From the NCBI RefSeq assembly GCF_003258605.2, contig NZ_CP031264.1:1488001-1552000 (forward strand): 64,000 nt of DNA, given 5' to 3'. Positions 25,095-35,650 of this stretch are shown piece after piece (within the stretch, counting starts at the first letter, position 1; each line of letters opens with the position of its first letter). Under the pieces are notes generated by a model. That model was not told where the DNA came from. It ran no database searches and saw only the letters and a list, made by a program, of their open reading frames with translations. Source of the stretch: Peterkaempfera bronchialis. GTDB taxonomy: Bacteria > Actinomycetota > Actinomycetes > Streptomycetales > Streptomycetaceae. Made by a program: the position numbers and the translations under genes.

Positions 25095-25373
25095 TCAGCC
25101 GGGGATCAGGCCGTCGTCGCGCAGCAGGCGGCGGACCTCCTCCACCGTGGCGTCCGCGGCCGGCAGGATCAGGTCGGAGGGCTCCAGGGACTCCTCCGGC
25201 CTCGGCGAACCGGCCTCCCGCACCGCCGTCAGCAGATTGCCCAGCGCGGTGCGGAAAAGGCCCTCGTCGCCCCGCTCCAGGGCGGCGAGCAGTTCGTCGT
25301 CGAGCTGGTTCAGCCGGTCGAGGTGGCTTTCGGCCACATCCAGCTGCCCCTCCCCCATGATCCGGACGATCAT
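25095..25373 (-). CDS. pspAA: PspA-associated protein PspAA
   Basis: The 92-residue acidic protein opens with MIVRIMGEGQ and ends with RRLLRDDGLIPG, the conserved ends of the actinobacterial PspAA family, which is found next to PspA. It follows pspA by 10 bp on the same strand, so the two form an operon. The role is presumed to be modulation of PspA assembly or membrane stress response; no enzymatic motif is visible. Confidence 0.88.
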   Translation of the reverse strand: MIVRIMGEGQLDVAESHLDRLNQLDDELLAALERGDEGLFRTALGNLLTAVREAGSPRPEESLEPSDLILPAADATVEEVRRLLRDDGLIPG

Positions 25374-25383
25374 GACGGCCCCC

Positions 25384-26178
25384 TCACTTCTCGAAGCGGT
25401 TGGGGGTGTCCTGCGGTGCGGACTGCGGCTGCTGCTGGCCGTTGCCCTGCTCCAGCGCCTGCTGCGGCGAACCGCCGGAGAGCTCCGCCTTCATCCTGGC
25501 CAGCTCCAGCTCGACATCGGCGCCGCCGCCGATCCGCTCCAGCTCCGCCTCGATGTCGTCCTTGCGCATGCCGCTCGGGTCGTCCAGCGCACCCGAGGCC
25601 AGCAGCTCGTCGATCGCCCCGGCCCGGGCCTGCAACTGGGCGGTCTTGTCCTCCGCCCGCTGGATGGCCAGGCCGACATCGCCCATCTCCTCGGAGATGC
25701 CGGAGAAGGACTCCGCGATCCTGGTCTGCGCCTGGGCCGCGGTGTATGTGGCCTTGATGGTCTCCTTCTTGGTACGGAAGGCGTCCACCTTGGCCTGCAA
25801 CCGCTGCGAGGCGAGCGTCAGCTTCTCCTCCTCGCCCTGCAACTGCTGGTACTGCGTCTCCAGATCGCCGATCTGCTGCGCCAGCGCACCCTTGCGGGTC
25901 AGCGCCTCGCGCGCGAGGTCCTCGCGGCCCAGGGAGAGCGCCTTGCGCCCCTGGTCCTCGTACTTCGCCGACTGCTGCTGCAACTGCTGGAGCTGGAGCT
26001 CAAGGCGCTTGCGCGACGTGGCGACATCGGCCACACCCCGGCGCACCTTCTGAAGCAGCTCAAGCTGCTTCTGGTACGAGTAGTCGAGCGTCTCGCGCGG
26101 GTCCTCCATCCGGTCCAAGGCCTTGTTCGCCTTGGAGCGGAAGACCATCCCCATCCGCTTCATGATTCCGTCGCTCAT
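25384..26178 (-). CDS. pspA: PspA/IM30 membrane-stress protein
   Basis: The 264-residue protein is almost entirely alpha-helical and coiled coil, beginning with an amphipathic helix (MKRMGMVFRSKANKALDRM) that binds membranes. ESCRT-III-like PspA proteins form rods that protect the cytoplasmic membrane under stress. Its C-terminal 40 residues are Gln/Pro-rich. ATG 26178 is the start; MKRMG at +5 is an alternative. It is followed by pspAA and is divergent from the DUF3043 membrane protein gene. Confidence 0.93.
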   Translation of the reverse strand: MSDGIMKRMGMVFRSKANKALDRMEDPRETLDYSYQKQLELLQKVRRGVADVATSRKRLELQLQQLQQQSAKYEDQGRKALSLGREDLAREALTRKGALAQQIGDLETQYQQLQGEEEKLTLASQRLQAKVDAFRTKKETIKATYTAAQAQTRIAESFSGISEEMGDVGLAIQRAEDKTAQLQARAGAIDELLASGALDDPSGMRKDDIEAELERIGGGADVELELARMKAELSGGSPQQALEQGNGQQQPQSAPQDTPNRFEK

Positions 26179-26361
26179 GGGCCTCGGGCGCCCCCTTCTC
26201 AGGCCAGCTGTTCTCTCGTACCAACACTACGGGCACCGGGGTGCCTGCCGCACCGCACCTGCCTGCAACAAGACTGCTACACCGGAGGCCGGAGCGGCAT
26301 CGTCCGCACGACGGATAAGGGCACTAGGGGTCGGACGCCGACACCACGTACTCTTCTCTAC

Positions 26362-26958
26362 GTGTTCCGACGCCGTTCCCAGGATGACCCCGCCGCTGCC
26401 ACCGCACTCGCGGACGAGCAGACCGCCCAGTCCCGCGACCCGCAGGCGCCCAAGGGCAGGCCCACGCCCAAGCGCAGCGAGGCGCAGGCCAACCGCCGCA
26501 CCCGCGCCTCCGTCCCCAAGGACCGCAAGGAGGCCGCCCGGGACGCCCGCACCCGGATGCGCGCCGAGCGGGAGAAGCAGCGCCTGGCGCTGCTCAACGG
26601 GGACGAGCGGGCGCTGCCGCCCCGTGACAAGGGACCGGTGCGGCGCTTCGCCCGGGACTACGTCGACTCCCGCTTCACCGTCGCGGAGTGGTTCCTGCCC
26701 TTCGCCGTGGTGATCCTGATCCTCAGCGTGGTGCGCAACCCGGCCCTCCAGTTCCTCTCGCTGATGCTCTGGCTGGTGATCATCGTGGCGATCGTGCTGG
26801 ACTCCGTCCGGCACGCCCTGGGCCTGCGCAAGCAGCTCCGGGAGCGCCTCCCCAAGGAGAGCCACAAGGGCGCCACCGCCTACGCGCTGATGCGCACCCT
26901 CCAGATGCGGCGGCTGCGGCTGCCCAAGCCGCAGGTCAAGCGGGGGGCCAAGCTCTGA
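26362..26958 (+). CDS. DUF3043 family membrane protein
   Basis: The 198-residue protein has a charged N-terminal half rich in Arg, Lys and Glu (KRSEAQANRRT..., residues 35-95), two hydrophobic segments (about 113-135 and 138-155) and a basic C-terminal tail. It matches the actinobacterial DUF3043 pattern. GTG 26362 is the start, and no Shine-Dalgarno is evident, so the mRNA may be leaderless. It is divergent from pspA and overlaps the next gene's proposed start. Function unknown. Confidence 0.82.
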   Translation: MFRRRSQDDPAAATALADEQTAQSRDPQAPKGRPTPKRSEAQANRRTRASVPKDRKEAARDARTRMRAEREKQRLALLNGDERALPPRDKGPVRRFARDYVDSRFTVAEWFLPFAVVILILSVVRNPALQFLSLMLWLVIIVAIVLDSVRHALGLRKQLRERLPKESHKGATAYALMRTLQMRRLRLPKPQVKRGAKL

Positions 26959-27857
26959 GTACGGCGCCGGTCCCGTCCTGGTCCGGCGGGCTGCCCGAGC
27001 AGCACGCCGGCGGTCATGACCACCTTCCCGCCCCGGCCGCCGGCTTCACCCCCGGCGCCGGGGCGTGGCTCTCCCACCTGGGGGGCCTGCGCAACACGGT
27101 GCGGCAGGAGCTGGTCTCCCGGCAGCTCGCCGAGCAGCTGGCGGAACACTTCGGCGAGGACGGCCCCGGACGGCCGCTGCGGGTGCTGGACACCGGCTGC
27201 GGGCAGGGCGTCCAGGCGCTGCGGCTGGCCCGCGCCGGACACCTGGTGACCGGCCTGGACTCCGATCCGGTCGCCCTCGGCGCGGCGCAGGCCGCGCTGG
27301 CCGCGGAATCGGCCGAGGTGCGGGCCCGTGCCCGGCTGCTGGCGGGCGACGGCCGCGAGTGCGGCCGGTGGTTCGGGCCCGGCAGCTTCGATGTGGTGCT
27401 CTGCCACGGCGTGCTGATGTACCTGCCCGAGCCCGGCCCGATGCTGGCCTCGCTGGCCCGGGTGCTGGCCCCCGGCGGGCTGCTGTCGCTGCTGGTGCGC
27501 AACGGCGGCGCAGTGGCCATGCGGCCGGGTCTCACCGGCGACTGGCGGGCGGCGCTCCAGGCGTTCGACGGCGGCCAGGACGGTGGCCTCCGGCACACCG
27601 GCCTGCTCGGCCCGCCGACCCGCGCCGACCGGCTGGAGCAGCTGGCCCCGGTGCTGGGCTCGATGGACGTCCCGCTGCGGCACTGGTACGGCGTACGGGT
27701 CTTCACCGACGCGGTCCCGGACGACGCCCCGCTGCCCGCCGACGGCCGGCAGCTGGCCCAGCTGCTGGAGGCGGAGGAGCGGGCCGGCCGCACCGACCCG
27801 TACCGGCAGGTGGCCCCGCTGCTCCATGTGGTGGGGGCCAGACGCGCTGCGGTGTGA
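26955..27857 (+). CDS. SAM-dependent methyltransferase, probably CTG-initiated
   Basis: The Rossmann methyltransferase core begins with the SAM-binding motif [16 protein letters not shown] (near residue 75), then motif II (LVTGLDSDP) and motif IV ([12 protein letters not shown]). The substrate is unknown. The conserved-looking region [23 protein letters not shown] precedes the core, and no ATG, GTG or TTG lies upstream of it in frame within the likely gene. CTG 26955 overlaps the preceding stop (CTGA) and has GGGGGG about 7 nt upstream, so a translationally coupled CTG start is the best reading (about 300 residues). Confidence 0.8.
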   Translation: MSTAPVPSWSGGLPEQHAGGHDHLPAPAAGFTPGAGAWLSHLGGLRNTVRQELVSRQLAEQLAEHFGEDGPGRPLRVLDTGCGQGVQALRLARAGHLVTGLDSDPVALGAAQAALAAESAEVRARARLLAGDGRECGRWFGPGSFDVVLCHGVLMYLPEPGPMLASLARVLAPGGLLSLLVRNGGAVAMRPGLTGDWRAALQAFDGGQDGGLRHTGLLGPPTRADRLEQLAPVLGSMDVPLRHWYGVRVFTDAVPDDAPLPADGRQLAQLLEAEERAGRTDPYRQVAPLLHVVGARRAAV

Positions 27858-27882
27858 TCATCCGCGGGTTACAGTCGCCTGC

Positions 27883-28887
27883 ATGGAATTTCGTCATCTC
27901 GGCCGCAGCGGCCTCATCATCAGCGAGATCGCGTACGGCAACTGGCTCACCCACGGTTCCCAGGTCGAGGAGGAGGCCGCGCTCTCCTGTGTGCGTGCCG
28001 CCCTGGACGCCGGGATCACCACCTACGACACGGCCGACGTCTACGCCGAGACCCGCGCCGAAGCCGTCCTCGGGCGGGCGCTGAAGGGCGAGCGCCGGGA
28101 AGGGCTGGAGATCTTCACCAAGGTCTTCTGGCCGACCGGGCCCGGCCGCAACGACCGGGGTCTGGGCCGCAAGCACATCATGGAGTCCATCGACGGTTCG
28201 CTGCGCCGGCTCCAGACCGACTATGTCGACCTCTACCAGGCGCACCGCTACGACCCCTCCACCCCGCTGGAGGAGACCATGGTGGCCTTCGCCGACGTGG
28301 TCAGGTCCGGCAAGGCGCTCTACATCGGCGTCTCCGAGTGGACCGCCCAGCAGATCCGCGAGGCCCACACGCTCGCCCAGGAGCTGCGGGTGCCGCTGGT
28401 CTCCAGCCAGCCGCAGTACTCGATGCTGTGGCGGGTGATCGAAGCCGAGGTCGTGCCCACCTGCGAGGAGCTGGGACTGGGACAGATCGTCTGGTCGCCG
28501 ATCGCCCAGGGCGTGCTCACCGGCAAGTACACGCCGGGCACCCCGCCGCCGGCCGGCAGCCGCGCCACCGACTCCAAGGGCGGCGCCACCATGGTCTCCC
28601 GCTTCCTGGGCGACGACGTGCTGGAGCGGGTGCAGCGGCTGAAGCCGCTCGCCGACCAGGCGGGCCTGTCGCTCGCCCAGCTGGCGGTCGCCTGGGTGCT
28701 CCAGAACCCCAATGTCTCCGCCGCCATCATCGGCGCCTCCCGGCCCGAGCAGGTCGGCGAGAACGTCAAGGCGGCCGGGGTGAAGCTGGAGCCGGAGCTG
28801 CTCAGCGCCATCGACGCCGTCCTCGACCCGGTGGTCGAGCGCGACCCGGCGCGCACCGCCGAGGGGTCGCCCAAGACCCGCCCGTAA
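27883..28887 (+). CDS. Aldo/keto reductase
   Basis: The 334-residue TIM-barrel oxidoreductase carries the catalytic tetrad of the family: Asp49 and Tyr54 in YDTADVYAE, Lys80 in FTKVFWP and His121 in YQAHRYD. The C-terminal IIGASRPEQ stretch binds NADPH. It resembles the potassium-channel beta-subunit-like (AKR6/YghZ) group. The substrate cannot be assigned. ATG 27883 starts the frame; the methyltransferase ends 25 bp upstream on the same strand and a terminator follows. Confidence 0.9.
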   Translation: MEFRHLGRSGLIISEIAYGNWLTHGSQVEEEAALSCVRAALDAGITTYDTADVYAETRAEAVLGRALKGERREGLEIFTKVFWPTGPGRNDRGLGRKHIMESIDGSLRRLQTDYVDLYQAHRYDPSTPLEETMVAFADVVRSGKALYIGVSEWTAQQIREAHTLAQELRVPLVSSQPQYSMLWRVIEAEVVPTCEELGLGQIVWSPIAQGVLTGKYTPGTPPPAGSRATDSKGGATMVSRFLGDDVLERVQRLKPLADQAGLSLAQLAVAWVLQNPNVSAAIIGASRPEQVGENVKAAGVKLEPELLSAIDAVLDPVVERDPARTAEGSPKTRP

Positions 28888-28906
28888 GACCCGCACGCAG
28901 CAGCAC

Positions 28907-28939
28907 GGAGGGGCGGCAGCCGGTCGGCTGCCGCCCCTC
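28907..28939. terminator. Bidirectional terminator
   Basis: GGAGGGGCGGCAGCC and its complement form a 15-bp perfect stem with a 3-nt loop between the aldo/keto reductase and the convergent 66-residue gene. Confidence 0.85.
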
Positions 28940-28949
28940 CGCGTCGCGC

Positions 28950-29150
28950 TCAGCCCTCGTGCAGGCTCATGGTGTAGACGGCGCTGCCGTCCTCCAGCAG
29001 CGCCGCCTGGTCGATCCCGTCCTCCAGCAGCTGCTGCCAGCTCTCGCCGATCCAGGACTCCGCGTCGCCCTGGGTCGGGAACTCCTCCTGGCCCCCCGCC
29101 GGGGCCACCACGGAGCCGTCGGCCTTCTCATACCGCCACGTCCACGCCAT
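28950..29150 (-). CDS. Small conserved acidic protein, unknown function
   Basis: The 66-residue product (MAWTWRYEKADGS...SLHEG) is Trp-rich and acidic. It has a clear AGGAG ribosome binding site about 8 nt before ATG 29150. It resembles a widespread actinomycete small protein of unknown role. There are no membrane segments, cysteines or motifs. It faces the aldo/keto reductase across a terminator and is divergent from cobU. Confidence 0.75.
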   Translation of the reverse strand: MAWTWRYEKADGSVVAPAGGQEEFPTQGDAESWIGESWQQLLEDGIDQAALLEDGSAVYTMSLHEG

Positions 29151-29278
29151 GCCCGGCTCCTCCCGGTCGTCTCCGCGCGGCGTGCGCCGCGCCGTCAGTG
29201 CGCACAGTAGCCGAGCGGTGGCCCGCTGATCACCACCCCGACGGCGCTGCCACGCGGCCCGCAGGTCAGGATGGCCGC

Positions 29279-29827
29279 ATGACGCGCACCCTGATCCTCG
29301 GCGGCGCCCGGTCCGGCAAGTCCACCCGGGCCGAGCAGCTGCTGGCCGACCACGCCGATGTGCTGTACGTGGCCACCGGCGGCACCCGGGAGGGCGACGC
29401 CGGGTGGGCGCAGCGGGTGGCGCTGCACCGCGAGCGGCGCCCGGCCTCCTGGCGTACCGCCGAGACCTGCGACCTGGAACCGCTGCTCCGCGACCCCGCC
29501 GACCCGGCCCCGCTGCTGGTGGACTGCCTGGCGCTCTGGCTCACCGGGGTGATGGACGACTGCGGCGCCTGGGACGACGCGGTCTGGTCCGGCGGCGGCG
29601 AGCGGGCGGTGCAGGCGCGGGCCGCGTCACTGGCGGCGGCCTGGCGGGAGACCCGGCGCACCGTGGTCGCGGTGAGCAACGAGGTGGGCATGGGCGTGGT
29701 GCCGGCCACCGCTGCGGGCCGCCGGTTCCGGGACGAGCTGGGGCGGCTCAACATGGCCCTGGCGGAGGCCTCGGAGCGGGTGCTGCTGGTGGTGGCCGGG
29801 CAGGTGTTGCCGATCCGGCAGGGCTGA
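29279..29827 (+). CDS. cobU: Adenosylcobinamide kinase / adenosylcobinamide-phosphate guanylyltransferase
   Basis: The 182-residue bifunctional enzyme phosphorylates adenosylcobinamide and then attaches GMP, building the activated intermediate of cobalamin nucleotide-loop assembly. The P-loop GGARSGKS lies at residues 8-15, and the conserved VSNEVGMGVVP near 140 and LGRLNMALAE near 160 complete the family pattern. ATG 29279 is the start. cobT follows 18 bp downstream and cobS after it, so these form an operon for the late cobalamin pathway. Confidence 0.93.
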   Translation: MTRTLILGGARSGKSTRAEQLLADHADVLYVATGGTREGDAGWAQRVALHRERRPASWRTAETCDLEPLLRDPADPAPLLVDCLALWLTGVMDDCGAWDDAVWSGGGERAVQARAASLAAAWRETRRTVVAVSNEVGMGVVPATAAGRRFRDELGRLNMALAEASERVLLVVAGQVLPIRQG

Positions 29828-29845
29828 CCGGTAGCCTTCGTGCCG

Positions 29846-30907
29846 ATGGACAGCACTGTGGATCTGGATGCGTTCTCCTCCCTGGTGGAGCGGCCCGACG
29901 AGACCGCCCGGCGGGCCGCCGAGGAGCGGTGGGCCGCGCTCGACCTGCCGCGCGGCGGACTGGGTCAGCTCCAGGAGCTGGGCGGTTGGCTGGCGGGCGT
30001 TCAGGGGCAGTGGCCGCTGCGGTCGGTGGAGCAGCCCCGGGTGCTGCTCTTCGCGGGCGACCACGGGATCGCCTCGCTGGGCGTCTCGGCACTGCCGGCC
30101 GGGGGCACCGCAGCCCGGGTGCGGACCGTGCTGGACGGCGCGGCGCCGGTGAATGTGCTGGCCCGGCGGTTCGGGGCCCGGGTCCGGGTCGTGGACATGG
30201 CGGTGGACGCCGAGGAGGACGCCTTCCCGGCCGAGGTCGTACGGCACCGCGTGCGGCGCGGCTCCGGCCGGATCGACATCGAGGACGCGCTCACCCAGGA
30301 CGAGGCCGAGCGGGCCTTCCTGGCCGGGGTCGCGGTCGCCGACGAGGAGGCCGACTCCGGCACCGACCTGGTGGTCCTGGGCGACCTCGGCGCGGGCTCC
30401 ACCACGGTCGCCGCCGTGCTGGTCGGCGCGCTCTGCGGGACCGACGCGGCGGCGGTGACCGGGCGCGGCTCGGGCATCGACGACCGGGTGTGGATGGTCA
30501 AGTGCGCCGCGATCCGGGACTCGCTGCGGCGGGCCCGGCCGGTGCTCGGCGACCAGCTCGCGCTGCTGGCCGCGACCGGCGGCGCGGACTTCGCCGCGAT
30601 CACCGGGTTCCTGCTGCAGAGCGCGGTACGGCGTACCCCGGTGCTGCTGGACGGCGTGGTGTCGGCGGCCTGCGCCCTGGTGGCGCAGCGGATCGCCTTC
30701 CGGGCGCCCGAGTGGTGGCGGGCCGGGCAGGCGACCGGGGAACCGGCGCTGATCAAGGCATACGACCGGCTCACCCTGGACCCGCTCCAGGACCAGCGGA
30801 TCACCATGGGCGAGGGCGTCGGCGCCCTGATGGCCCTGCCCCTGCTCCAGGCAGCCGCCGCGACGCTCGCCGAACTCCCCCCGGCCGAGGCCGAGCCCAC
30901 CACGTGA
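29846..30907 (+). CDS. cobT: Nicotinate-nucleotide-dimethylbenzimidazole phosphoribosyltransferase
   Basis: CobT makes alpha-ribazole phosphate from dimethylbenzimidazole and nicotinate mononucleotide. The 353-residue protein has the family landmarks FAGDHGIA near residue 70, GDLGAGSTT in the middle and the C-terminal MGEGVGALMALPLL, whose glutamate is the catalytic base. ATG 29846 is preferred over a GTG 6 nt earlier. The stop overlaps the cobS GTG by 4 nt (GTGA), indicating coupled translation. Confidence 0.93.
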   Translation: MDSTVDLDAFSSLVERPDETARRAAEERWAALDLPRGGLGQLQELGGWLAGVQGQWPLRSVEQPRVLLFAGDHGIASLGVSALPAGGTAARVRTVLDGAAPVNVLARRFGARVRVVDMAVDAEEDAFPAEVVRHRVRRGSGRIDIEDALTQDEAERAFLAGVAVADEEADSGTDLVVLGDLGAGSTTVAAVLVGALCGTDAAAVTGRGSGIDDRVWMVKCAAIRDSLRRARPVLGDQLALLAATGGADFAAITGFLLQSAVRRTPVLLDGVVSAACALVAQRIAFRAPEWWRAGQATGEPALIKAYDRLTLDPLQDQRITMGEGVGALMALPLLQAAAATLAELPPAEAEPTT

Positions 30908-31701
30908 GGCCCGGTCTGCCGCCGCTGCACGGGCTGCGGTTCGCCTTCGGCACGCTCTCGGTCCTGCGGGTCCGGGTGGACCGCTGGGACCGGCCGACCG
31001 CCGGGGCCGCGATGCTCTGGGCGCCCCTGGTGGGCCTGGTCCTGGGCGCCACCGCCGCCGCCTGCGGAGCTGCGGTCTCCCTGCTCGGCGGCGGCCCGCT
31101 GACGGCGGCGGTGGCGGCGGTCGCCGTACCGGCCTGGCTGACCCGAGGGCTGCACCTGGACGGGCTGGCCGATGTCGCCGACGGGCTGGGCAGCGGCAAA
31201 CCGGCCGAGGACGCGCTGCGCATCATGAAGCAGTCGGACATCGGCCCGTTCGGGGTGGTGACGCTGGTACTGGTGCTGCTCGGTCAGGTCGCGGCGCTGG
31301 CCCAGGCATACGGCACAGGCGCCTGGCGGGGCGCGCTCGCGGTGGTGACGGCAGCGGTGGCGGCACGCTGCGCCCTCGCCTGGGGCTGCCGCCGCCCGGT
31401 CCCGCCCGCCCGCCCCAGCGGCCTGGGCGCCGCCGTCGCCGGCACGGTGAACACCCCCGCCGCCGCAGCGGTGACGACCGGTTGGGCACTGCTGCTGCTA
31501 GGGGCGGCGGCGTTCACGCACGGCCCGGCGGCGGCCCGCTACCCGGTGGCGCTGCTGCTCGGCGTGGGCTGCGGCCTGCTCCTGCTGCGGCGCTGCGTAC
31601 GGCGCTTCGGCGGCATCACCGGCGACGTCCTGGGCGCCCTCGCAGAGACAACGGCCACCGCCACCCTGCTCGCCCTCACCCTGCTGCCCCCAACCGCCTG
31701 A
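30904..31701 (+). CDS. cobS: Adenosylcobinamide-GDP ribazoletransferase (cobalamin synthase)
   Basis: The 265-residue membrane enzyme joins adenosylcobinamide-GDP and alpha-ribazole, the last steps of cobalamin synthesis. It has the family motif RGLHLDGLADVADGLG (near residue 80), which contains the metal-binding aspartates, then the DIGPFGV stretch and about six hydrophobic segments. GTG 30904 overlaps the cobT stop. It ends the cobU-cobT-cobS operon; a 66-69 bp tandem repeat array follows. Confidence 0.93.
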   Translation: MRPGLPPLHGLRFAFGTLSVLRVRVDRWDRPTAGAAMLWAPLVGLVLGATAAACGAAVSLLGGGPLTAAVAAVAVPAWLTRGLHLDGLADVADGLGSGKPAEDALRIMKQSDIGPFGVVTLVLVLLGQVAALAQAYGTGAWRGALAVVTAAVAARCALAWGCRRPVPPARPSGLGAAVAGTVNTPAAAAVTTGWALLLLGAAAFTHGPAAARYPVALLLGVGCGLLLLRRCVRRFGGITGDVLGALAETTATATLLALTLLPPTA

Positions 31702-32390
31702 CCAAGCCCAAGGGCTGCTGGAACGGTGACCCCCGGTGGAACGGGAAGGCCGAGCGAGCACGGGATACCCGCCGAGATCCCGCCAGGAACGGGTGCCCCC
31801 CGGCGCACTGGCCCGGGCGAGCGAGCACGGGATACCCGCCGAGATCCCGACGGGAACGGGTGCCCCCCGGTTGCACTGGGAAGGGCGAGCGAGCACGGGA
31901 TACCCGCCAAGGTCCCGACGAGAACGGGTGACCCCCGGTTGCACTGGGAAGGGCGAGCGAGCACGGGATACCCGCCAAGGTCCCGAGCGGGAACGGGTGA
32001 CCCCCGGTTGTACTGGGAAGGGCGAGCGAGCCAAAGGGCGCCGACGATGCCGAAAGCGAGGAGCGACAAGCGAGCGACGAAGGAGCGAGTGCCGGAGCGA
32101 CGAGTGTCGGCATCGGCAACAGGGCGCCCGGCGGCGAGCGAGCCACAAAAAACCTGGCGTTCAGCCGCCGGTGGCGAGTACCCGCCGCTGTGGTTGGGGA
32201 ATGGGTGCCGCCCGGAGCCGCAGCCGTCCAGTATGCGGACTACCATGCGTGAGGCACGGACAGCCCGGGAACCCCTTGCGCAGCCCTCACATCACAGGGC
32301 CTGATGTCGGAGGGCGGGGTCCGCCGACGGCCGGGGCGGCCCGTCTGAACCGATCCGGCTTTGGACCGCACAAGAACAGGACGCAAATAC
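31702..32390. other. 689-bp intergenic region between cobS and pepA
   Basis: It holds the tandem array at 31720-32033, then a GAGCGA-rich purine-skewed tract (about 32050-32145) and the pepA leader. Several frames stay open through the array because the period is close to a multiple of three, but the readings are Arg/Pro-rich, lack good ribosome binding sites and do not look coding. Confidence 0.6.
31720..32033. repeat. Intergenic tandem repeat, 66-69 bp unit, about 4.6 copies
   Basis: Copies start at 31720, 31786, 31853, 31921 and 31990 (lengths 66, 67, 68 and 69, then a partial copy). Each contains GAACGGGTG, CCCCCGG, a GGGCGAGCGAGCACGGGATA block and CCCGCC near its end. Copies 3 and 4 are nearly identical and the outer ones are more diverged, as expected from slippage expansion. 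GGGTATCCCG-type local complementarity is present within units. Confidence 0.88.
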
Positions 32391-33893
<1,503 letters not shown>

Positions 33894-34206
33894 CGCGGCG
33901 TCCCTCGATCGAGGGAGACCACTCGCGGTGTGAGCGGGGCCCGGAAGGAACTCCTTCCGGGCCCCGACTGCTTTCAGCGCCGCCTCATCCGACCCGGCGC
34001 ACCGCTGTGACCTGCGGGGATGTCCACGTACCGGGGGTGGATCGAGCCCGCTGCACCCCGGTGGAGGCCCCTGCGGGGCGACCCGGGACATCGACACCCG
34101 CGAACAAGTGCGAAGATGTATTTCCGGCACGACTGGGCTCCCCACAAGGGAGCACACCCGGTCCGGGAGCGGCCGGGCATAAGCACCCATGCATGGAGGA
34201 CGTGAC
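33894..34206. other. 313-bp gap between pepA and lpdA
   Basis: It contains a perfect CCCTCGATCGAGGG palindrome (33902-33915), a terminator hairpin (33936-33965) and the lpdA leader with GGAGG before its GTG. No coding frame is convincing. Confidence 0.5.
33936..33965 (+). terminator. Terminator after pepA
   Basis: GGGGCCCGGAAGGA and its complement form a 14-bp stem with a 2-nt loop about 40 bp past the pepA stop. Confidence 0.82.
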
Positions 34207-35595
34207 GTGGCGAACGACGCCAGCACCGTTTTCGACGTAGTGATTCTCGGAGGCGGAAGCGGCGGTTACGCCGCGGCGCTGCGCGCGGCCCAGTTGGGGC
34301 TTCAGGTCGCGCTGATCGAGAAGGGCGAGTTGGGCGGCACCTGCCTGCACCGGGGATGCATCCCCACCAAGGCACTGCTGCACGCCGCCGAGATCGCCGA
34401 TGAGACCCGTGAGGCCGCTCAGTTCGGCGTGAAGGCCACCTTCGAGGGCATCGACCTTCCGGGTGTGCACAAGTACAAGGACGATGTGATCGCGGGCCTC
34501 TACAAGGGCCTCCAGGGCCTGGTGGCCTCCCGCAAGATCACCTATGTGACGGGCGAGGGCCGGCTCTCCTCCCCCACCTCGGTGGATGTCAACGGGCAGC
34601 GCTACCAGGGCCGCCATGTCGTGCTGGCGACCGGCTCCGTGCCGAAGTCGCTGCCCGGGCTGGTCATCGACGGCAACCGGGTGATCTCCTCCGACCACGC
34701 GCTCAAGCTCGACTACCTCCCGAAGTCCGCGGTGATCCTCGGCGGCGGTGTGATCGGCGTCGAGTTCGCCTCGGTCTGGAAGTCCTTCGGCGTGGACGTG
34801 ACCATCGTCGAGGCGCTGCCGCACCTGGTGCCGCTGGAGGACGAGGGCAGCTCCAAGCTGCTGGAGCGCGCCTTCCGCAAGCGCGGCATCAAGTTCGAGC
34901 TGAAGGCCCGCTTCTCCGGCGTGGAGTACACCGAGTCCGGGGTGCGCGTCTCGACCGAGAACGGCAAGCAGATCGACGCCGATGTGCTGCTGGTCGCCAT
35001 CGGCCGTGGCCCGGTCTCGCAGGGTCTCGGCTACGAGGAGGCCGGGATCGCGATGGACCGCGGCTATGTCCTGGTCGACGAGTACATGCGCACCAATGTC
35101 GAGACCGTCTCCGCCGTGGGCGACCTGGTGCCGACCCTTCAGCTGGCGCACGTCGGCTTCGCCGAGGGCATCCTGGTCGCCGAGCGGCTGGCCGGGCTCC
35201 AGGTCGTGCCGATCGACTACGACGGCGTGCCCCGGGTGACGTACTGCAACCCCGAGGTCGCCTCCGTCGGCATCAGCGAGGCCAAGGCCAAGGAGATCTA
35301 CGGCGCCGAGAAGGTCAAGGTCGCCAAGTTCAACCTGGCCGGCAACGGCAAGAGCAAGATCCTCAAGACCGCCGGCGAGATCAAGCTCGTCCAGGTCGAG
35401 GACGGCGCCGTCGTCGGCGTCCACATGGTCGGCGCCCGCATGGGCGAGCAGGTGGGCGAGGCTCAGTTGATCTACAACTGGGAGGCGCTGCCCGCCGAGG
35501 TCGCGCAGCTCATCCACGCCCACCCGACGCAGTCCGAGGCCCTCGGCGAGGCTCATCTGGCGCTGGCCGGCAAGCCGCTCCACAACCACGACTGA
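34207..35595 (+). CDS. lpdA: Dihydrolipoamide dehydrogenase (E3)
   Basis: The 462-residue flavoprotein reoxidises the dihydrolipoyl groups of 2-oxoacid dehydrogenase complexes. It has the FAD GxGxxG loop ([12 protein letters not shown], 13-24), the redox-active disulfide in [13 protein letters not shown] (Cys46 and Cys51), the NAD loop ([13 protein letters not shown] near 178) and the C-terminal [11 protein letters not shown] with the catalytic His-Glu pair. GTG 34207 has GGAGG upstream. It is followed by sucB after 55 bp, consistent with one operon. Confidence 0.96.
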   Translation: MANDASTVFDVVILGGGSGGYAAALRAAQLGLQVALIEKGELGGTCLHRGCIPTKALLHAAEIADETREAAQFGVKATFEGIDLPGVHKYKDDVIAGLYKGLQGLVASRKITYVTGEGRLSSPTSVDVNGQRYQGRHVVLATGSVPKSLPGLVIDGNRVISSDHALKLDYLPKSAVILGGGVIGVEFASVWKSFGVDVTIVEALPHLVPLEDEGSSKLLERAFRKRGIKFELKARFSGVEYTESGVRVSTENGKQIDADVLLVAIGRGPVSQGLGYEEAGIAMDRGYVLVDEYMRTNVETVSAVGDLVPTLQLAHVGFAEGILVAERLAGLQVVPIDYDGVPRVTYCNPEVASVGISEAKAKEIYGAEKVKVAKFNLAGNGKSKILKTAGEIKLVQVEDGAVVGVHMVGARMGEQVGEAQLIYNWEALPAEVAQLIHAHPTQSEALGEAHLALAGKPLHNHD

Positions 35596-35650
35596 GCCCA
35601 GGACACGCCCACCACTTCCGCACCGCACGACTGAAGGAGTTTCTGAAACC

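Noticed and set aside
29151-29278. Possible cobalamin riboswitch upstream of cobU
   Set aside because: The leader is only 128 bp and no B12-box-like conserved block is visible.
31720-32033. CRISPR array or repeat-protein gene in the tandem repeat
   Set aside because: Units are contiguous with no unique spacers, and open frames through them lack a start signal and coding bias.
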